From NCBI GenBank assembly GCA_020633435.1, contig JACKDP010000004.1, forward strand, positions 620,001-684,000: a DNA stretch of 64,000 bases, in the 5' to 3' direction. This DNA comes from Myxococcales bacterium (GTDB taxonomy: Bacteria; Myxococcota_A; Bradymonadia; UBA7976; UBA1532). Made by a program: the position numbers and the translations under genes. This document shows, piece by piece, positions 10,801 through 18,562 of the stretch (positions are counted from its first letter, which is position 1; the number at the start of each line of letters is the position of its first letter). The notes below the pieces were generated by a model. It was not told the origin of the DNA. It was given only the letters and a program-made list of their open reading frames with translations, and made no database searches.

Positions 10801-12768
10801 GGTGCAGTCGTCGGGGCCACAGCGCCCGAGGACGCAGACCTGCCGCCCCATGCACTGCACGCCGGCGCACGGATCGACGCACTCGCCCGTCGCCTCGGCG
10901 CAACGCTGGCCCTCGGGGCAGGGCTCCACCTCACACCGCAGGCGGCACAACCCCTCGACACAAATACGGAATCCGCCGCACTCGTTGTTGAGGCAGGGCT
11001 CGACGCACCGGCCGTCGACGCACTCGGCCCCGGTCGGGCAGGCCGCCTCCTCGTCGAGACGGCCGTCGCAGTCGTCATCCACGCCGTCACAGCGCTCCGT
11101 GGGCAGGGGCCCGCAGCGCCCGCACGCGTTGCGCAGGCCCTCGTCGACGCGGCCGTCGCAGTCCTCGTCGAGGCCGTTGCAGGCCTCGTCGGCCGGATCG
11201 GCGTCCGACTCGCACGCCAGCCCGCCGGCCTCGCACACCGGGTGGCCGACCGCGCAGAGCCCCACCTCGCCCGAGGCGCAGACGCCCTCGCCGTCGAGGC
11301 CCTCGTCGGTCTGGCCATCGCAGTCGTTGTCGAGGCCGTCGCAGGCCTCGTCCTGCGGCATCACCTCAGGCGCGCAGACCACCCCGCCGGCCGCATCGCA
11401 CTGCAGGCGACCCGCCTGGCAGGCGCCGGGATCGCCGGTGTCGCACGGCCCGCCCAGACCCTCGAAGGCCTCGTCCACCTGACCATCGCAGTCGTCGTCG
11501 CGGCCGTCGCACACCTCGTCGGCCGGCGCGACGTCGGGGACGCAGCGCTCAGCCCCGGCCTCGCAGACCTGGTGGCCGCCCGCGCACAGGCCGGGCAGGC
11601 CCGTCGGGCAGGCCGCGCCGCCGAGCTCCTCGTCGACGCGCTCGTCGCAGTCCTGATCGAGGCCATCGCACACCTCGGGCGCGGGCTCGCAGACCTCGCA
11701 GGCGTCGCCCTGGCCGTCGCCATCCTCGTCTTCCTGGCCCCCGTTGCGCACCTGCGGGCAGTTGTCGCACGCGTCCCCGATGCCGTCCCCGTCCGCGTCG
11801 GCCTGGTCGGCGTTCGCGACGGCGGGGCAGTTGTCCTCGGGCACGCACACGCCGTCGGCGTCCTCGTCCGAGCACGCCAGCGCGAAGCCCCACTTCATCG
11901 CGTAGCAGACGGGCTCGCTCTCGGCGCCGGCCGCCAGGGGTCCCACATCGAACCGCAGCGAGAGGGTGACGTCGTAGCCCGCGTCGGTGACGAGGTCGCC
12001 GTCGCGATCGGTGTTGCCCCCGGCGTCGTCGGTGATGGCCCCCCGCAGCGGCTCGCAGCCTCCGGCCGTCCGCGCGATGCGGGCGCGGCTCTCGCTGTAC
12101 TCGCCGATCTCCCAGCCGGTGAGCCGCCGATCCGCCGGGTCGGTGCCGAAGAGCGCGAGCTGCGTCGTCGGGGCCTGCGGATCGTCGCCCGCGTCGAACT
12201 CGTAGATGGTGCGGGGGTCACCGACCGAGGTGCCCCCGAAGTCGTTGTTGAAGTTGCCCTCGAAGAAGAGGTCGCCGTCGACATAGTGGATGAGGGCCAC
12301 CTCGTCGAGGCGGGCCCCCGTCCGGTTCGCGAACGTCCAGCACTGGGTGAGCTGGTTGCACTCGAACGTGGCCTCCAGCCGGACCTCGATGCCGTCGACC
12401 GTGTACGTGCTGGTCATCACGTCGCCCACGGCGTCGGCGCGGGCCGCGACGTTGCCGATGCGGCCCGTCTCCAGCCACCGCCCCGCCGTCGCGCCGGCCT
12501 GCCGCCGACACAGGAACGGCATGCTCTCGAAGACGGTCCCCCGGGCGCCGCGGTCGGGGGCGTCGTCGGCCGGGTTGAAGCGGGCGTCCTGGGCGATCGC
12601 GGTGGCGCTGCCGAAGCTGCCGAACACGTCGAGGCCGAGGTCCACGACCCCCGTCACCGCGCGATCGCAGGCAGCGCCCGTCGAGAAGCGCTGAAAGCCG
12701 TTCACCGGGACGGCCGCGGCCTGGCCGAACCACCCCAGCACCAGAAACACCAGTCCAATCCGCAGCAT
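7801..12768 (-). CDS. Giant Cys-rich surface protein: MYXO-CTERM protein fused in frame to a Cys-repeat lipoprotein
   Basis: 1655 residues from ATG 12768, chosen because it precedes a clean signal peptide (MLRIGLVFLVLGWFGQAAA). Residues about 20-295 form an unrecognised secreted domain. About 298-357 are thrombospondin type 3-like calcium repeats (DADGDGIGDACDNCP). About 366-570 hold five MopE-type motifs (CDGLDQDCDERVDEEL and relatives). About 570-800 are EGF-like Cys modules. A Pro/Asp linker follows, then Cys834, a hydrophobic helix and RRRR at 859-862, which together match a MYXO-CTERM sorting tail. With no gap, residues 863-875 form a second signal ending in lipobox LVAGC (Cys875). From about 1070 to 1575 there are 24 tandem modules of 19-23 residues (pattern CxxDxDCxxGxCxxxxGxC). 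The layout implies two ancestral exported proteins now read as one; no ATG or GTG restart is visible at the junction. Function is unknown; calcium- or metal-binding adhesion is a guess. Confidence 0.75.
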   Translation of the reverse strand: MLRIGLVFLVLGWFGQAAAVPVNGFQRFSTGAACDRAVTGVVDLGLDVFGSFGSATAIAQDARFNPADDAPDRGARGTVFESMPFLCRRQAGATAGRWLETGRIGNVAARADAVGDVMTSTYTVDGIEVRLEATFECNQLTQCWTFANRTGARLDEVALIHYVDGDLFFEGNFNNDFGGTSVGDPRTIYEFDAGDDPQAPTTQLALFGTDPADRRLTGWEIGEYSESRARIARTAGGCEPLRGAITDDAGGNTDRDGDLVTDAGYDVTLSLRFDVGPLAAGAESEPVCYAMKWGFALACSDEDADGVCVPEDNCPAVANADQADADGDGIGDACDNCPQVRNGGQEDEDGDGQGDACEVCEPAPEVCDGLDQDCDERVDEELGGAACPTGLPGLCAGGHQVCEAGAERCVPDVAPADEVCDGRDDDCDGQVDEAFEGLGGPCDTGDPGACQAGRLQCDAAGGVVCAPEVMPQDEACDGLDNDCDGQTDEGLDGEGVCASGEVGLCAVGHPVCEAGGLACESDADPADEACNGLDEDCDGRVDEGLRNACGRCGPLPTERCDGVDDDCDGRLDEEAACPTGAECVDGRCVEPCLNNECGGFRICVEGLCRLRCEVEPCPEGQRCAEATGECVDPCAGVQCMGRQVCVLGRCGPDDCTHLGCGEGQRCRDAQCEPDPCADVDCAGDQFCREGRCVGSCADVSCALGERCLEGACVADPCGLVTCGPGERCEGGACLADPCVDVDCGPGRWCDDAGDCVGDPCLEVRCPPGQGCEVRDGRAQCVWAPDAPPAPDAGVLPDAGVPPPPRADLGPPAPLPEPGAEPDAGTSGSPADDGCQAAPGAPGGASLLGLLGLLALGLLRRRRLAAVALLALVAGCASGEGSADPDASLRPRDASTGCASDEACPGGKCLSSGRCAYPGGACREDVDCLPEEACVDRLCRRSDCRTGTPCGPGFYCTETGDCRPLGQAPCSPCTANGECGSAVDRCVELTDGRFCATACGGPADCAEGFVCTDGQCVPAEGACGSRAACAGIDCEDGQLCDPLRGACVAPCSPEADRCTPPTRCQPSGLCRECLADGDCAVGACDQTRGRCVECRRDEDCGPAGTCSPRGTCTECRVDGDCAGGRCLAAEGRCVECQEDADCPEGVCEPGSGRCVECRGRAQCPDRAVCDPLRNVCVECAADGDCLGGRVCDREAGRCVGCLDDAGCPGGRCDPEARACVPCLADADCADGGRCLAGPWRCGQCREAADCGGRPCSPAGACVDCLDDAGCPGGVCVDGACQGCRVDRDCEGAATCREGRCVGCQADADCAVPSVCVDEACVRCRDDAGCVAPLVCGAQGDCVACRDDAQCPGGVCSAAGRCVTCRDDAGCGAGQRCGPDGRCVACLADADCPGGRCDVARGECAACVADADCAGGRCSDGRCVRCLGPEDCPAGQRCDRAGDRCVECTANNHCQPGVCDLPSGTCRRCLRDADCGGGQRCDVAGDRCVGCVLDGHCPADRPACDRAAGTCEVCVDDADCPEGICTADRRCAGCEADADCRQAGRPFCQIFLQRCVQCRGDADCGGGLVCNPSIGQCVRPEDICQRDADCGEGRACDDLLARCHNADGSCASDADCRPDHVCNRVLQLCTGCGAFFPLPFLVCPDGQLCLADVCAPL
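8045..9562 (-). repeat. 24 tandem Cys-module coding repeats, about 60-66 bp each
   Basis: These are degenerate direct repeats within the large Cys-rich gene. Each encodes a module such as VECRRDEDCGPAGTCSPRGTC or VGCLDDAGCPGGRCDPEARAC. The cysteines and the acidic DxDC step are constant while the other positions vary, so the array is old at the DNA level rather than a recent expansion. It is not a CRISPR array: units are adjacent with no unique spacers, and the protein frame is preserved throughout. Confidence 0.8.
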
Positions 12769-12904
12769 CGCGCCTCCGCCGGGGGGCCGGGGATCCCGGC
12801 CGCTCGCCAGCGCATAGTTGCGCAGGCTCATGGGGCCGGGTCAACCGGGAGCGCGCGGAGGGGCGGCCGCCCGCCACCGCAGACGGCCTCCCCCGCGCCC
12901 ACCG

Positions 12905-13933
12905 TCAGGCCGCCGCCTCCGCGGGCGGCTCGCCGGGGCCCGTGATGCGCCCGCGGATGGTGGCCATCAGCTCGGGACGGCCCCGCAGCGTCGTGCACGC
13001 GTTGTCCCGGCCCTGCCCCAGGCGCTCGTCGCCGAACGTGTACCAGGACCCGTTGCGGTCGACGATGCCGGCGCTGACGGCCAGGTCGAGCACGTCGCCC
13101 GCGGCGTTGATGCCCTCGCCGAAGACGATGTCGAACTCGGCCTGCTGGAAGGGCGGCGCCAGCTTGTTCTTGACCACCTTCACGCGCGTCCGGTTGCCCA
13201 CGCTCTGCTCCCCCTGCTTGAGGGACGAGATCCGGCGGATGTCGAGGCGGACGCTGGCGTAGAACTTCAGGGCGTTGCCCCCGGTGGTGGTCTCGGGGGA
13301 GCCGAAGGTGACCCCGATCTTCTGACGGAGCTGGTTGATGAAGACGACGGTCGTGCCCGCCCGCGCGGCCGTGCTCGTGAGCTTGCGGAGGGCCTGGGAC
13401 ATCAGCCGGGCCTGGAGGCCCACGTGAGCGTCCCCCATGTCCCCCTCCAGCTCGGCCCGCGGCACCAGCGCCGCCACGGAGTCGATGACGACGATGTCCA
13501 CCGCCCCCGACCGCACGAGGGCGTCGGTGATCTCCAGCGCCTGCTCCCCGTGGTCCGGCTGGGAGATGAGGAGCCGGCTCGGGTCGACCCCGAGCCGGCC
13601 CGCGTACGCCAGATCGAGGGCGTGCTCGGCGTCGACGAACGCCGCCACCCCGCCCGCCCGCTGTACCCCGGCGATGACCTCGAGCATGAGCGTCGTCTTG
13701 CCCGACGACTCCGGGCCGTAGATCTCGACCACCCGGCCCGCCGGCAGCCCGCCCACGCCCAGGGCGAGGTCGAGGGCGAGGCTGCCGGTGGGGTGCACCC
13801 GGATGGCCTCCACCGGCTTCTGGCCATCCAGCTGCCAGATGGACCCCTTGCCAAACTGCTTCTCGATGGCGGCGACGGCCATGGAGAGGGCTCGCGTGCG
13901 CTCCTCGGGCGCCTGGACTTCGTTGCGCGACAT
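12905..13933 (-). CDS. recA: Recombinase RecA
   Basis: 342 residues. It forms filaments on single-stranded DNA, catalyses homologous pairing and activates the SOS response. Walker A GPESSGKT is at residues 73-80. Walker B is IVVIDSVAAL, and the DNA-binding loop regions (QALRKLTSTAARAGTTVVFINQLRQKIG, GSPETTTGGNALKFYASVRLDIRR) are intact. The C-terminal tail is short and less acidic than in E. coli. The ATG at 13933 has GGAGGAAG upstream. It lies 98 bp downstream of comM on the same strand. I see no CTG-N10-CAG SOS box in that gap; regulation may come from the comM side. Confidence 0.97.
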   Translation of the reverse strand: MSRNEVQAPEERTRALSMAVAAIEKQFGKGSIWQLDGQKPVEAIRVHPTGSLALDLALGVGGLPAGRVVEIYGPESSGKTTLMLEVIAGVQRAGGVAAFVDAEHALDLAYAGRLGVDPSRLLISQPDHGEQALEITDALVRSGAVDIVVIDSVAALVPRAELEGDMGDAHVGLQARLMSQALRKLTSTAARAGTTVVFINQLRQKIGVTFGSPETTTGGNALKFYASVRLDIRRISSLKQGEQSVGNRTRVKVVKNKLAPPFQQAEFDIVFGEGINAAGDVLDLAVSAGIVDRNGSWYTFGDERLGQGRDNACTTLRGRPELMATIRGRITGPGEPPAEAAA

Positions 13934-14031
13934 GCGCCTTCCTCCTCGTTGTGCGAGCCACCGCGCCCAGCGCGGCGGCAGGAAGCCTCGCAGGCGTCGC
14001 TGCAAGGCGAAGAATGTATGGGAGAGCCCGC

Positions 14032-15552
14032 TCACCCGAGCCGCCGGTCCAGCTGGCGGTACTGGACGGCCTCGGCCACGTCGGCCGTGCGCAGCGCGTC
14101 TCGACCGTCCAGATCGGCGATCGTCCGCGCGACCTTCAGGATGCGGTCGTGGGCGCGGGCCGACAGGTCGAGCCGCTCCATGGCCCTGGTCAGGAACGCG
14201 TCGGCCTCGGGCGCGAGGGCGCAGTGGCGCTTCAAGTCGGCGGGCCGCAGGTGCGCGTTGCACCGGGCCCCAGTGCCGCTCAGGCGCTCGGCCTGGCGCT
14301 GGCGAGCCGCCTCGACCCGGCCCCGCACCGCCGCCGACGCTTCCTCGGCTGGACCGCCGCGGAGGGCGCGGGGATCGACGGGATCGACCGGGACCTGCAG
14401 GTCGATGCGGTCGAGCAGGGGTCCGCTGATGCGGTTGCGGTAGGCGTGGACGGCCTGGGGGTGGCAGCTGCAGGACCGGCGTGGGTGCCCCAGGTAGCCG
14501 CACGGGCACGGGTTCATCGCGGCCACCAGCATGAACCGGGACGGGTAGGTCAGCGTGGCCTGCGCCCGGGCGATGACGACGTGCCCGTCCTCGAGCGGCT
14601 GTCGGAGCGACTCCAGCGCATCCCGGCGGAACTCGGGCAGCTCGTCGAGGAAGAGGACGCCGTGGTGGGCCAGCGAGACCTCACCCGGGCGGGCCGCGGG
14701 CCCCCCACCGGTGAGCGCGACGCCCGACACGCTGTGGTGTGGCGCCCGAAACGGGCGCTCCATGACGAGGGGTCGATCCGCCGGCAGGAGACCGGCGACG
14801 CTGGCCACGATGGACGTCTCCAGCCGCTCCTCGAAGGCCATGGGGGGGACGATGGTCGGGAGGCGTCGAGCCAGCATCGTCTTGCCGGCGCCCGGGCTCC
14901 CGAGGAAGAGGAGGTTGTGGCCGCCCGCCGCCGCGATCTCGAGCGCGCGGCGGGCCACCGCCTGGCCGCGGACATCGCGCAGATCGATGGCACCTTCGTC
15001 GACCGTCGGCTCGGCCGCGACGGGCAGCGGCGGAACATCCAGGTGGCCCAGGAGCAGCTCGACGCACTCGGCCAGGTGGTCCACGCCCACCACCTCGATG
15101 CCCTCCACGACCGACGCCTCGGTCGCGTTGGCGCGGGGGACGATCAGCCGGGGCACGCCCATGCGCCGGGCGTGGGCCGCGAGCGCCAGGACGCCGCGGA
15201 CGCCCCGCACCCGGCCATCGAGCGCGAGCTCGCCGGTGACGACGGCGCCCTCCAGCGCCTCGGCGGGCAGCTTCTTCTCGGCGACGAGGATGCCGAGCGC
15301 CATGGGGAGGTCGAACCCCGTCCCCTCCTTGCGGATGTGGGCGGGGGCGAGGTTCACGGTGACCCGGCTGCGCGGGAAGCCGTAGCCACAGTTGACCAGG
15401 GCCGACTTCACCCGGGTGCGCGCCTCGCAGACGGCGCTGGCAGGCAGCCCGACGGTCGAGAAGACCATCATGCCGGGGCTCAGATCGACCTCGACCTCGA
15501 TGCGGCAGGCTTCCACCCCGAGGACCGCCCCGGACGTAACGTTCGCGTGCAT
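14032..15552 (-). CDS. comM: ComM-family Mg-chelatase-like ATPase (YifB)
   Basis: 506 residues. In naturally competent bacteria ComM is a hexameric helicase that promotes branch migration when incoming DNA is integrated. The N-terminal Lon-like S5 domain is at residues 1-170 (VFSTVGLPASAVCEARTRVKSAL). The AAA+ core has Walker A GSPGAGKTMLARRLP, the sensor segment FRAPHHSVSGVALTGGG and Walker B LFLDELPEF. A Cys cluster NPCPCGYLGHPRRSCSC follows, and the C-terminal Mg-chelatase domain is complete. The length is typical. Its place directly upstream of recA makes a shared role in recombination likely, though other competence genes are not in the window. Confidence 0.93.
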   Translation of the reverse strand: MHANVTSGAVLGVEACRIEVEVDLSPGMMVFSTVGLPASAVCEARTRVKSALVNCGYGFPRSRVTVNLAPAHIRKEGTGFDLPMALGILVAEKKLPAEALEGAVVTGELALDGRVRGVRGVLALAAHARRMGVPRLIVPRANATEASVVEGIEVVGVDHLAECVELLLGHLDVPPLPVAAEPTVDEGAIDLRDVRGQAVARRALEIAAAGGHNLLFLGSPGAGKTMLARRLPTIVPPMAFEERLETSIVASVAGLLPADRPLVMERPFRAPHHSVSGVALTGGGPAARPGEVSLAHHGVLFLDELPEFRRDALESLRQPLEDGHVVIARAQATLTYPSRFMLVAAMNPCPCGYLGHPRRSCSCHPQAVHAYRNRISGPLLDRIDLQVPVDPVDPRALRGGPAEEASAAVRGRVEAARQRQAERLSGTGARCNAHLRPADLKRHCALAPEADAFLTRAMERLDLSARAHDRILKVARTIADLDGRDALRTADVAEAVQYRQLDRRLG

Positions 15553-15636
15553 GTCGCCTCCTCGTCGCGAGAGGAGAGCAACGCGCGTTCCAACACCTTC
15601 TCCTTTGCTTTCAGCTACTTGTGGTGTTCACCAGGT

Positions 15637-15671
15637 GTCCAGGTCGTCCAGGCCGTCCAGATTCTGGACGG
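15637..15671. repeat. Three GTCCAG direct repeats with 9-bp period plus inverted arm
   Basis: GTCCAG occurs at 15637, 15646 and 15655, exactly 9 bp apart. The last copy is part of a perfect 8-bp palindrome, CCGTCCAG-ATT-CTGGACGG (15653-15671). The element lies about 85-120 bp upstream of the comM start, where an operator would be expected. No known regulator site is recognised. Confidence 0.5.
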
Positions 15672-15794
15672 TCGTCCGGGACGCCCGGTGGAGCGAACGC
15701 CCGGCTGACGGACGTCCAAACAAGCGCCTCCGCTGCGTACGCGCGGGGCGCCCCAGCCAGCGATGCTCTGGATCAGCGCAGGTCCGAAAGGCGA

Positions 15795-15820
15795 GAGCCC
15801 GACGCTTGCGCGTCGGGCTC
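15795..15820 (-). terminator. Hairpin terminator downstream of rplQ
   Basis: A perfect 10-bp stem GAGCCCGACG / CGTCGGGCTC with a 6-nt loop lies about 75 bp beyond the rplQ stop, at the end of the long ribosomal block. Read leftward it is followed by TCGCCTTT, a weak U tract, so partial read-through toward comM is possible. Confidence 0.6.
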
Positions 15821-15894
15821 CAGCAGACTTCCTGGGGTGGGGAGCGCACCGCTGGGCGGGGCGCTGGACGGCCAGGGCGGCCGCCCCCGGTCGA

Positions 15895-16368
15895 TCAGCC
15901 CTCGGCGGACTGCTCGGCGCCGGCATCCTGAGCGGCCGAACCGGCGTCGCCCGAGGGCGGCATCAGCTCGATGATGGCCAGCTCGGCGTTGTCGCCGAGG
16001 CGGTTGCCCAGGCGCATGATGCGGGTGTAGCCGCCCTCGCGATCCTGGTACCGCTCCGCGAGCTCACCGAAGAGCTTCTGGAGGATGACCCGGTCGTGGA
16101 CGGTCTTGCCCGCCTGGCGGACACCCGCGACGCGGGCAGCCACCCGACGCTCGCGCTCGGTGTCGTCCGAGGCGGCCTCCACGACGCTCGAGGCGTTGCG
16201 CTTGCCGATCGTGATGAGCCGCTCCGCCACCCGCCGCAGCTCCTTGGCCTTGGCGGTGGTGGTCTGGATCTTCTCCTCGCTCAGGAGCGAGGTGACCATG
16301 TTGCGGAACATCGCGTCGCGATGGCTCTGGTTGCGGCCGAGCTTACGGCCAGACTTGCGATGACGCAT
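15895..16368 (-). CDS. rplQ: 50S ribosomal protein bL17
   Basis: 157 residues. The L17 core is intact (MRHRKSGRKLGRNQSHRDAMFRNMVTSLL ... ELRRVAERLITIGK). It is longer than the roughly 127-residue E. coli protein, mainly through a middle insertion and an acidic/Ala C-terminal tail (SGDAGSAAQDAGAEQSAEG). It is the last gene of the alpha operon, 24 bp after rpoA. Confidence 0.96.
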   Translation of the reverse strand: MRHRKSGRKLGRNQSHRDAMFRNMVTSLLSEEKIQTTTAKAKELRRVAERLITIGKRNASSVVEAASDDTERERRVAARVAGVRQAGKTVHDRVILQKLFGELAERYQDREGGYTRIMRLGNRLGDNAELAIIELMPPSGDAGSAAQDAGAEQSAEG

Positions 16369-16392
16369 CAGACTGCTCCCTGTCGGACCGGG

Positions 16393-17397
16393 CTACTTGC
16401 GCCGCCCGTCCGGATTCCAACCATCGAGCTTCATCCCCAGGCTGAGCCCCATGGTCGCGAGGATCTCTTTGATCTCCCGCAGCGACTTGCGACCGAAGTT
16501 CTTGGTCTTGAGCATCTCGGCCTCGGTCTTCTGCACCAGCTCGCCAATCAGCTTGATGTTGGCGTTCTGGAGGCAGTTGGCCGAGCGCACCGAGAGCTCG
16601 AGCTCGTCGACACTCCGGTAAAGGTTCTCGTTCTGCAGAATCTCGCTCTCGGGCGACCGATCCTCGTACTCCGGCTCCGCCTCTTCATCGAAGTTGATGA
16701 AGATCTGGAGCTGCTCCTTGAGGATCTTGGCCGCGTACGCGACCCCGTCGGCCGGGGCGACGCTGCCGTCCGTCCACACTTCGAGGACGAGGCGGTCATA
16801 GTCGGTCCGCTGGCCAACGCGAGCGTTGGTCACGTTGTAGTTCACCCGACGAATCGGGCTGAACATGGAGTCGATCGGGATCGTGCCGACCGGCATGTTC
16901 GGCGTCTTGTTCCGCTCGGCCGGGACATAGCCGAAGCCGGTCCGCACGGTCAGCTCCATGTTGAGCCGGCCGCCCTCGCTCAGCGTGGCGATCTCCTGCT
17001 CCGGGTTGAGGACCTCAACCTGCGGATCAGGGGTGATGTTCGCCGCGGTGACCTTCCCCTCCCCGTTGGCCTCGAGGCGAAGCACGCGGGGCTCGAGCGT
17101 GTGCGCCTTGAAGCGCACCTGCTTGAGGTTGAGGATGATGTCGGTCACGTCCTCCAGCACGTCGGGCACGCTGCTGAACTCATGCAGCACACCGTCGATG
17201 CGGATGGCCGTGATGGCGGCGCCCTGCAGGGACGACAGCAGCACCCGGCGCAGCGAGTTGCCCACGGTGATCCCGTAGCCACGCTCGAAGGCCTCGGCGA
17301 CAAACTTGCCGTACCGGGGCGTCGCCTCGTCGACGACGATCCCACGCGGGCGAATCAGCTCCCGCCAGTTCTTGGAGATTCGTTCCATCTGATCCAT
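16393..17397 (-). CDS. rpoA: RNA polymerase alpha subunit
   Basis: 334 residues. The N-terminal assembly domain (FERGYGITVGNSLRRVLLSSLQGAAITAIRIDGVLHEF) and C-terminal helix-hairpin-helix domain (LELSVRSANCLQNANIKLIGELVQKTEAEMLKTKNFGRKSL) are both intact. The CTD binds UP elements and activators. It follows rpsK after 145 bp; the rpsD that usually lies here is absent. Confidence 0.98.
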   Translation of the reverse strand: MDQMERISKNWRELIRPRGIVVDEATPRYGKFVAEAFERGYGITVGNSLRRVLLSSLQGAAITAIRIDGVLHEFSSVPDVLEDVTDIILNLKQVRFKAHTLEPRVLRLEANGEGKVTAANITPDPQVEVLNPEQEIATLSEGGRLNMELTVRTGFGYVPAERNKTPNMPVGTIPIDSMFSPIRRVNYNVTNARVGQRTDYDRLVLEVWTDGSVAPADGVAYAAKILKEQLQIFINFDEEAEPEYEDRSPESEILQNENLYRSVDELELSVRSANCLQNANIKLIGELVQKTEAEMLKTKNFGRKSLREIKEILATMGLSLGMKLDGWNPDGRRK

Positions 17398-17500
17398 CGT
17401 GACCTCTCACGAACGGCCTGACCGAGACCACCCAGGGGCCGCGCCTCTCCAAGCGCAGCTCCCGGTCCCCCTCGAGCCAGCCGATGGTTGGGCACCAGGC

Positions 17501-17520
17501 GCGCGCCCACCCGGGCGCGC
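17501..17520 (-). promoter_or_regulatory. Perfect 8-bp hairpin in the rpsK-rpoA gap
   Basis: GCGCGCCC-ACCC-GGGCGCGC forms a perfect 8-bp stem with a tetraloop in the 145-bp gap where rpsD is normally found. No U tract follows, so it is more likely an mRNA stability or processing element than a terminator. Confidence 0.4.
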
Positions 17521-17542
17521 ACTGGAATCCGCTGTCCTGGCC

Positions 17543-17935
17543 TCAGACCCGGCGGCGCTTCGGCGGCCGGCACCCGTTGTGCGGGACCGGCGTCACGTCG
17601 CGAATGTGGGTCACCTTGAAGCCGGAGTTCGCGAGCGCCCGCAGGGCCGCCTCGCGGCCGGCCCCGGGGCCCTTCACGTACACGCCGATGGAGCGCATGC
17701 CGTGCTCCATCGCCCGCCGCGCCGCCTCTTCGGCAGCGAGCTGGGCCGCGAACGGCGTGCTCTTCCGGCTCCCCTTGAAGCCGCGCGCACCCGCCGACGA
17801 CCAGCTCACGCAGTTCCCCTGCACGTCGGTGATCGTGACGATGGTGTTGTTGAACGTCGCCTGGATGTGGGCGATGCCCGACTGGACGTTCTTGCGGACC
17901 TTCCGCTTGACCTTGCTTGCCGAGTACTTGGCCAT
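17543..17935 (-). CDS. rpsK: 30S ribosomal protein uS11
   Basis: 130 residues, full length. Signature segments are HIQATFNNTIVTITDVQGN, GFKGSRKSTPFAAQLAAE and the C-terminal VTPVPHNGCRPPKRRRV. S11 lies on the 30S platform near the mRNA exit. It sits 7 bp after rpsM. Confidence 0.97.
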   Translation of the reverse strand: MAKYSASKVKRKVRKNVQSGIAHIQATFNNTIVTITDVQGNCVSWSSAGARGFKGSRKSTPFAAQLAAEEAARRAMEHGMRSIGVYVKGPGAGREAALRALANSGFKVTHIRDVTPVPHNGCRPPKRRRV

Positions 17936-17942
17936 GGGCGTG

Positions 17943-18314
17943 CTACTTCTTCTTCTTCTTGGTCACGACGCGACGCGGACCCTTCCGGGTGCGGGCGTTC
18001 GTCTTGGTACGCTGGCCGCGAACCGGGAGGCCGCGCCGATGACGCAGGCCACGGTAGCAGCCCAGATCCATCAGGCGCTTGATGTTGAGCTGGACCTCAC
18101 GACGGAGATCGCCCTCAACCTTGTAGTTCTCCTCGATCTCACGGCGAATGTTCCGCACGTCCGCCTCCGACACGTGGTCGGTGCGCATGTCCGGATCGAG
18201 GCCGGCGGCCGCACAGATCTTCTGCGCGGTCGTCTGACCGATACCGTGGATGTAGGTCAACGCGATGACGATCCGCTTGTTGCGCGGAAGGTCCACACCG
18301 GCGATACGAGCCAT
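17943..18314 (-). CDS. rpsM: 30S ribosomal protein uS13
   Basis: 123 residues from the ATG at 18314 (MARIAGVDLPRNKRIVIALTYIHGIG). The frame opens further upstream, but the family start is unambiguous. S13 sits at the 30S head and contacts the 50S and P-site tRNA. The C-terminal basic tail ends KKKKK. It follows rpmJ after 19 bp. Confidence 0.97.
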   Translation of the reverse strand: MARIAGVDLPRNKRIVIALTYIHGIGQTTAQKICAAAGLDPDMRTDHVSEADVRNIRREIEENYKVEGDLRREVQLNIKRLMDLGCYRGLRHRRGLPVRGQRTKTNARTRKGPRRVVTKKKKK

Positions 18315-18333
18315 CTTCGAAGCTCCTGGCGCC

Positions 18334-18447
18334 TCAGCCCTGGCGCTGCTTGTGGCGCGGGTTCTCGCAGATGACCCGCACTCGGCCATGCCGACGGATC
18401 ACCTTGCACTTGTCGCAAATGCGCTTCACCGAAGCCCGAACCTTCAT
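18334..18447 (-). CDS. rpmJ: 50S ribosomal protein bL36
   Basis: 37 residues, MKVRASVKRICDKCKVIRRH and onward. It is the zinc-binding (C+) form: CDKC, then a Cys (VIC) and His (NPRHKQ). It follows the map gene by about 115 bp; infA, which often sits between map and rpmJ, is not here. Confidence 0.96.
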   Translation of the reverse strand: MKVRASVKRICDKCKVIRRHGRVRVICENPRHKQRQG

Positions 18448-18562
18448 CGATCCGCTCCTCACCCTTTCGGGCGCCTGGCCGGCCATTCCAGCCGTTCGGT
18501 GTCCGTCAGAGCCTCGACTCCAGCGAACCCGCTTCGATCCACAGCCGGTTGCCCGGCACGAT

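Larger units (their letters stand above)
15553..15894. other. Intergenic region between comM and rplQ
   Basis: 342 bp. It contains, from comM outward, 9-bp-spaced GTCCAG repeats with an inverted arm (15637-15671) and the rplQ-side terminator hairpin (15795-15820). Overlapping open frames here have compositions typical of shadows. No RNA gene is recognised. Confidence 0.45.

Noticed and set aside
7963..12945. A very long plus-strand open frame opposite the Cys-rich gene
   Set aside because: It is Ala/Val/Arg-rich without motifs, and the minus-strand frame encodes clear domains. High GC removes stop codons from the opposite strand.
13934..14031. SOS box before recA
   Set aside because: No CTG-N10-CAG or similar palindrome was found in the 98-bp gap; lineage-specific LexA sites cannot be excluded.
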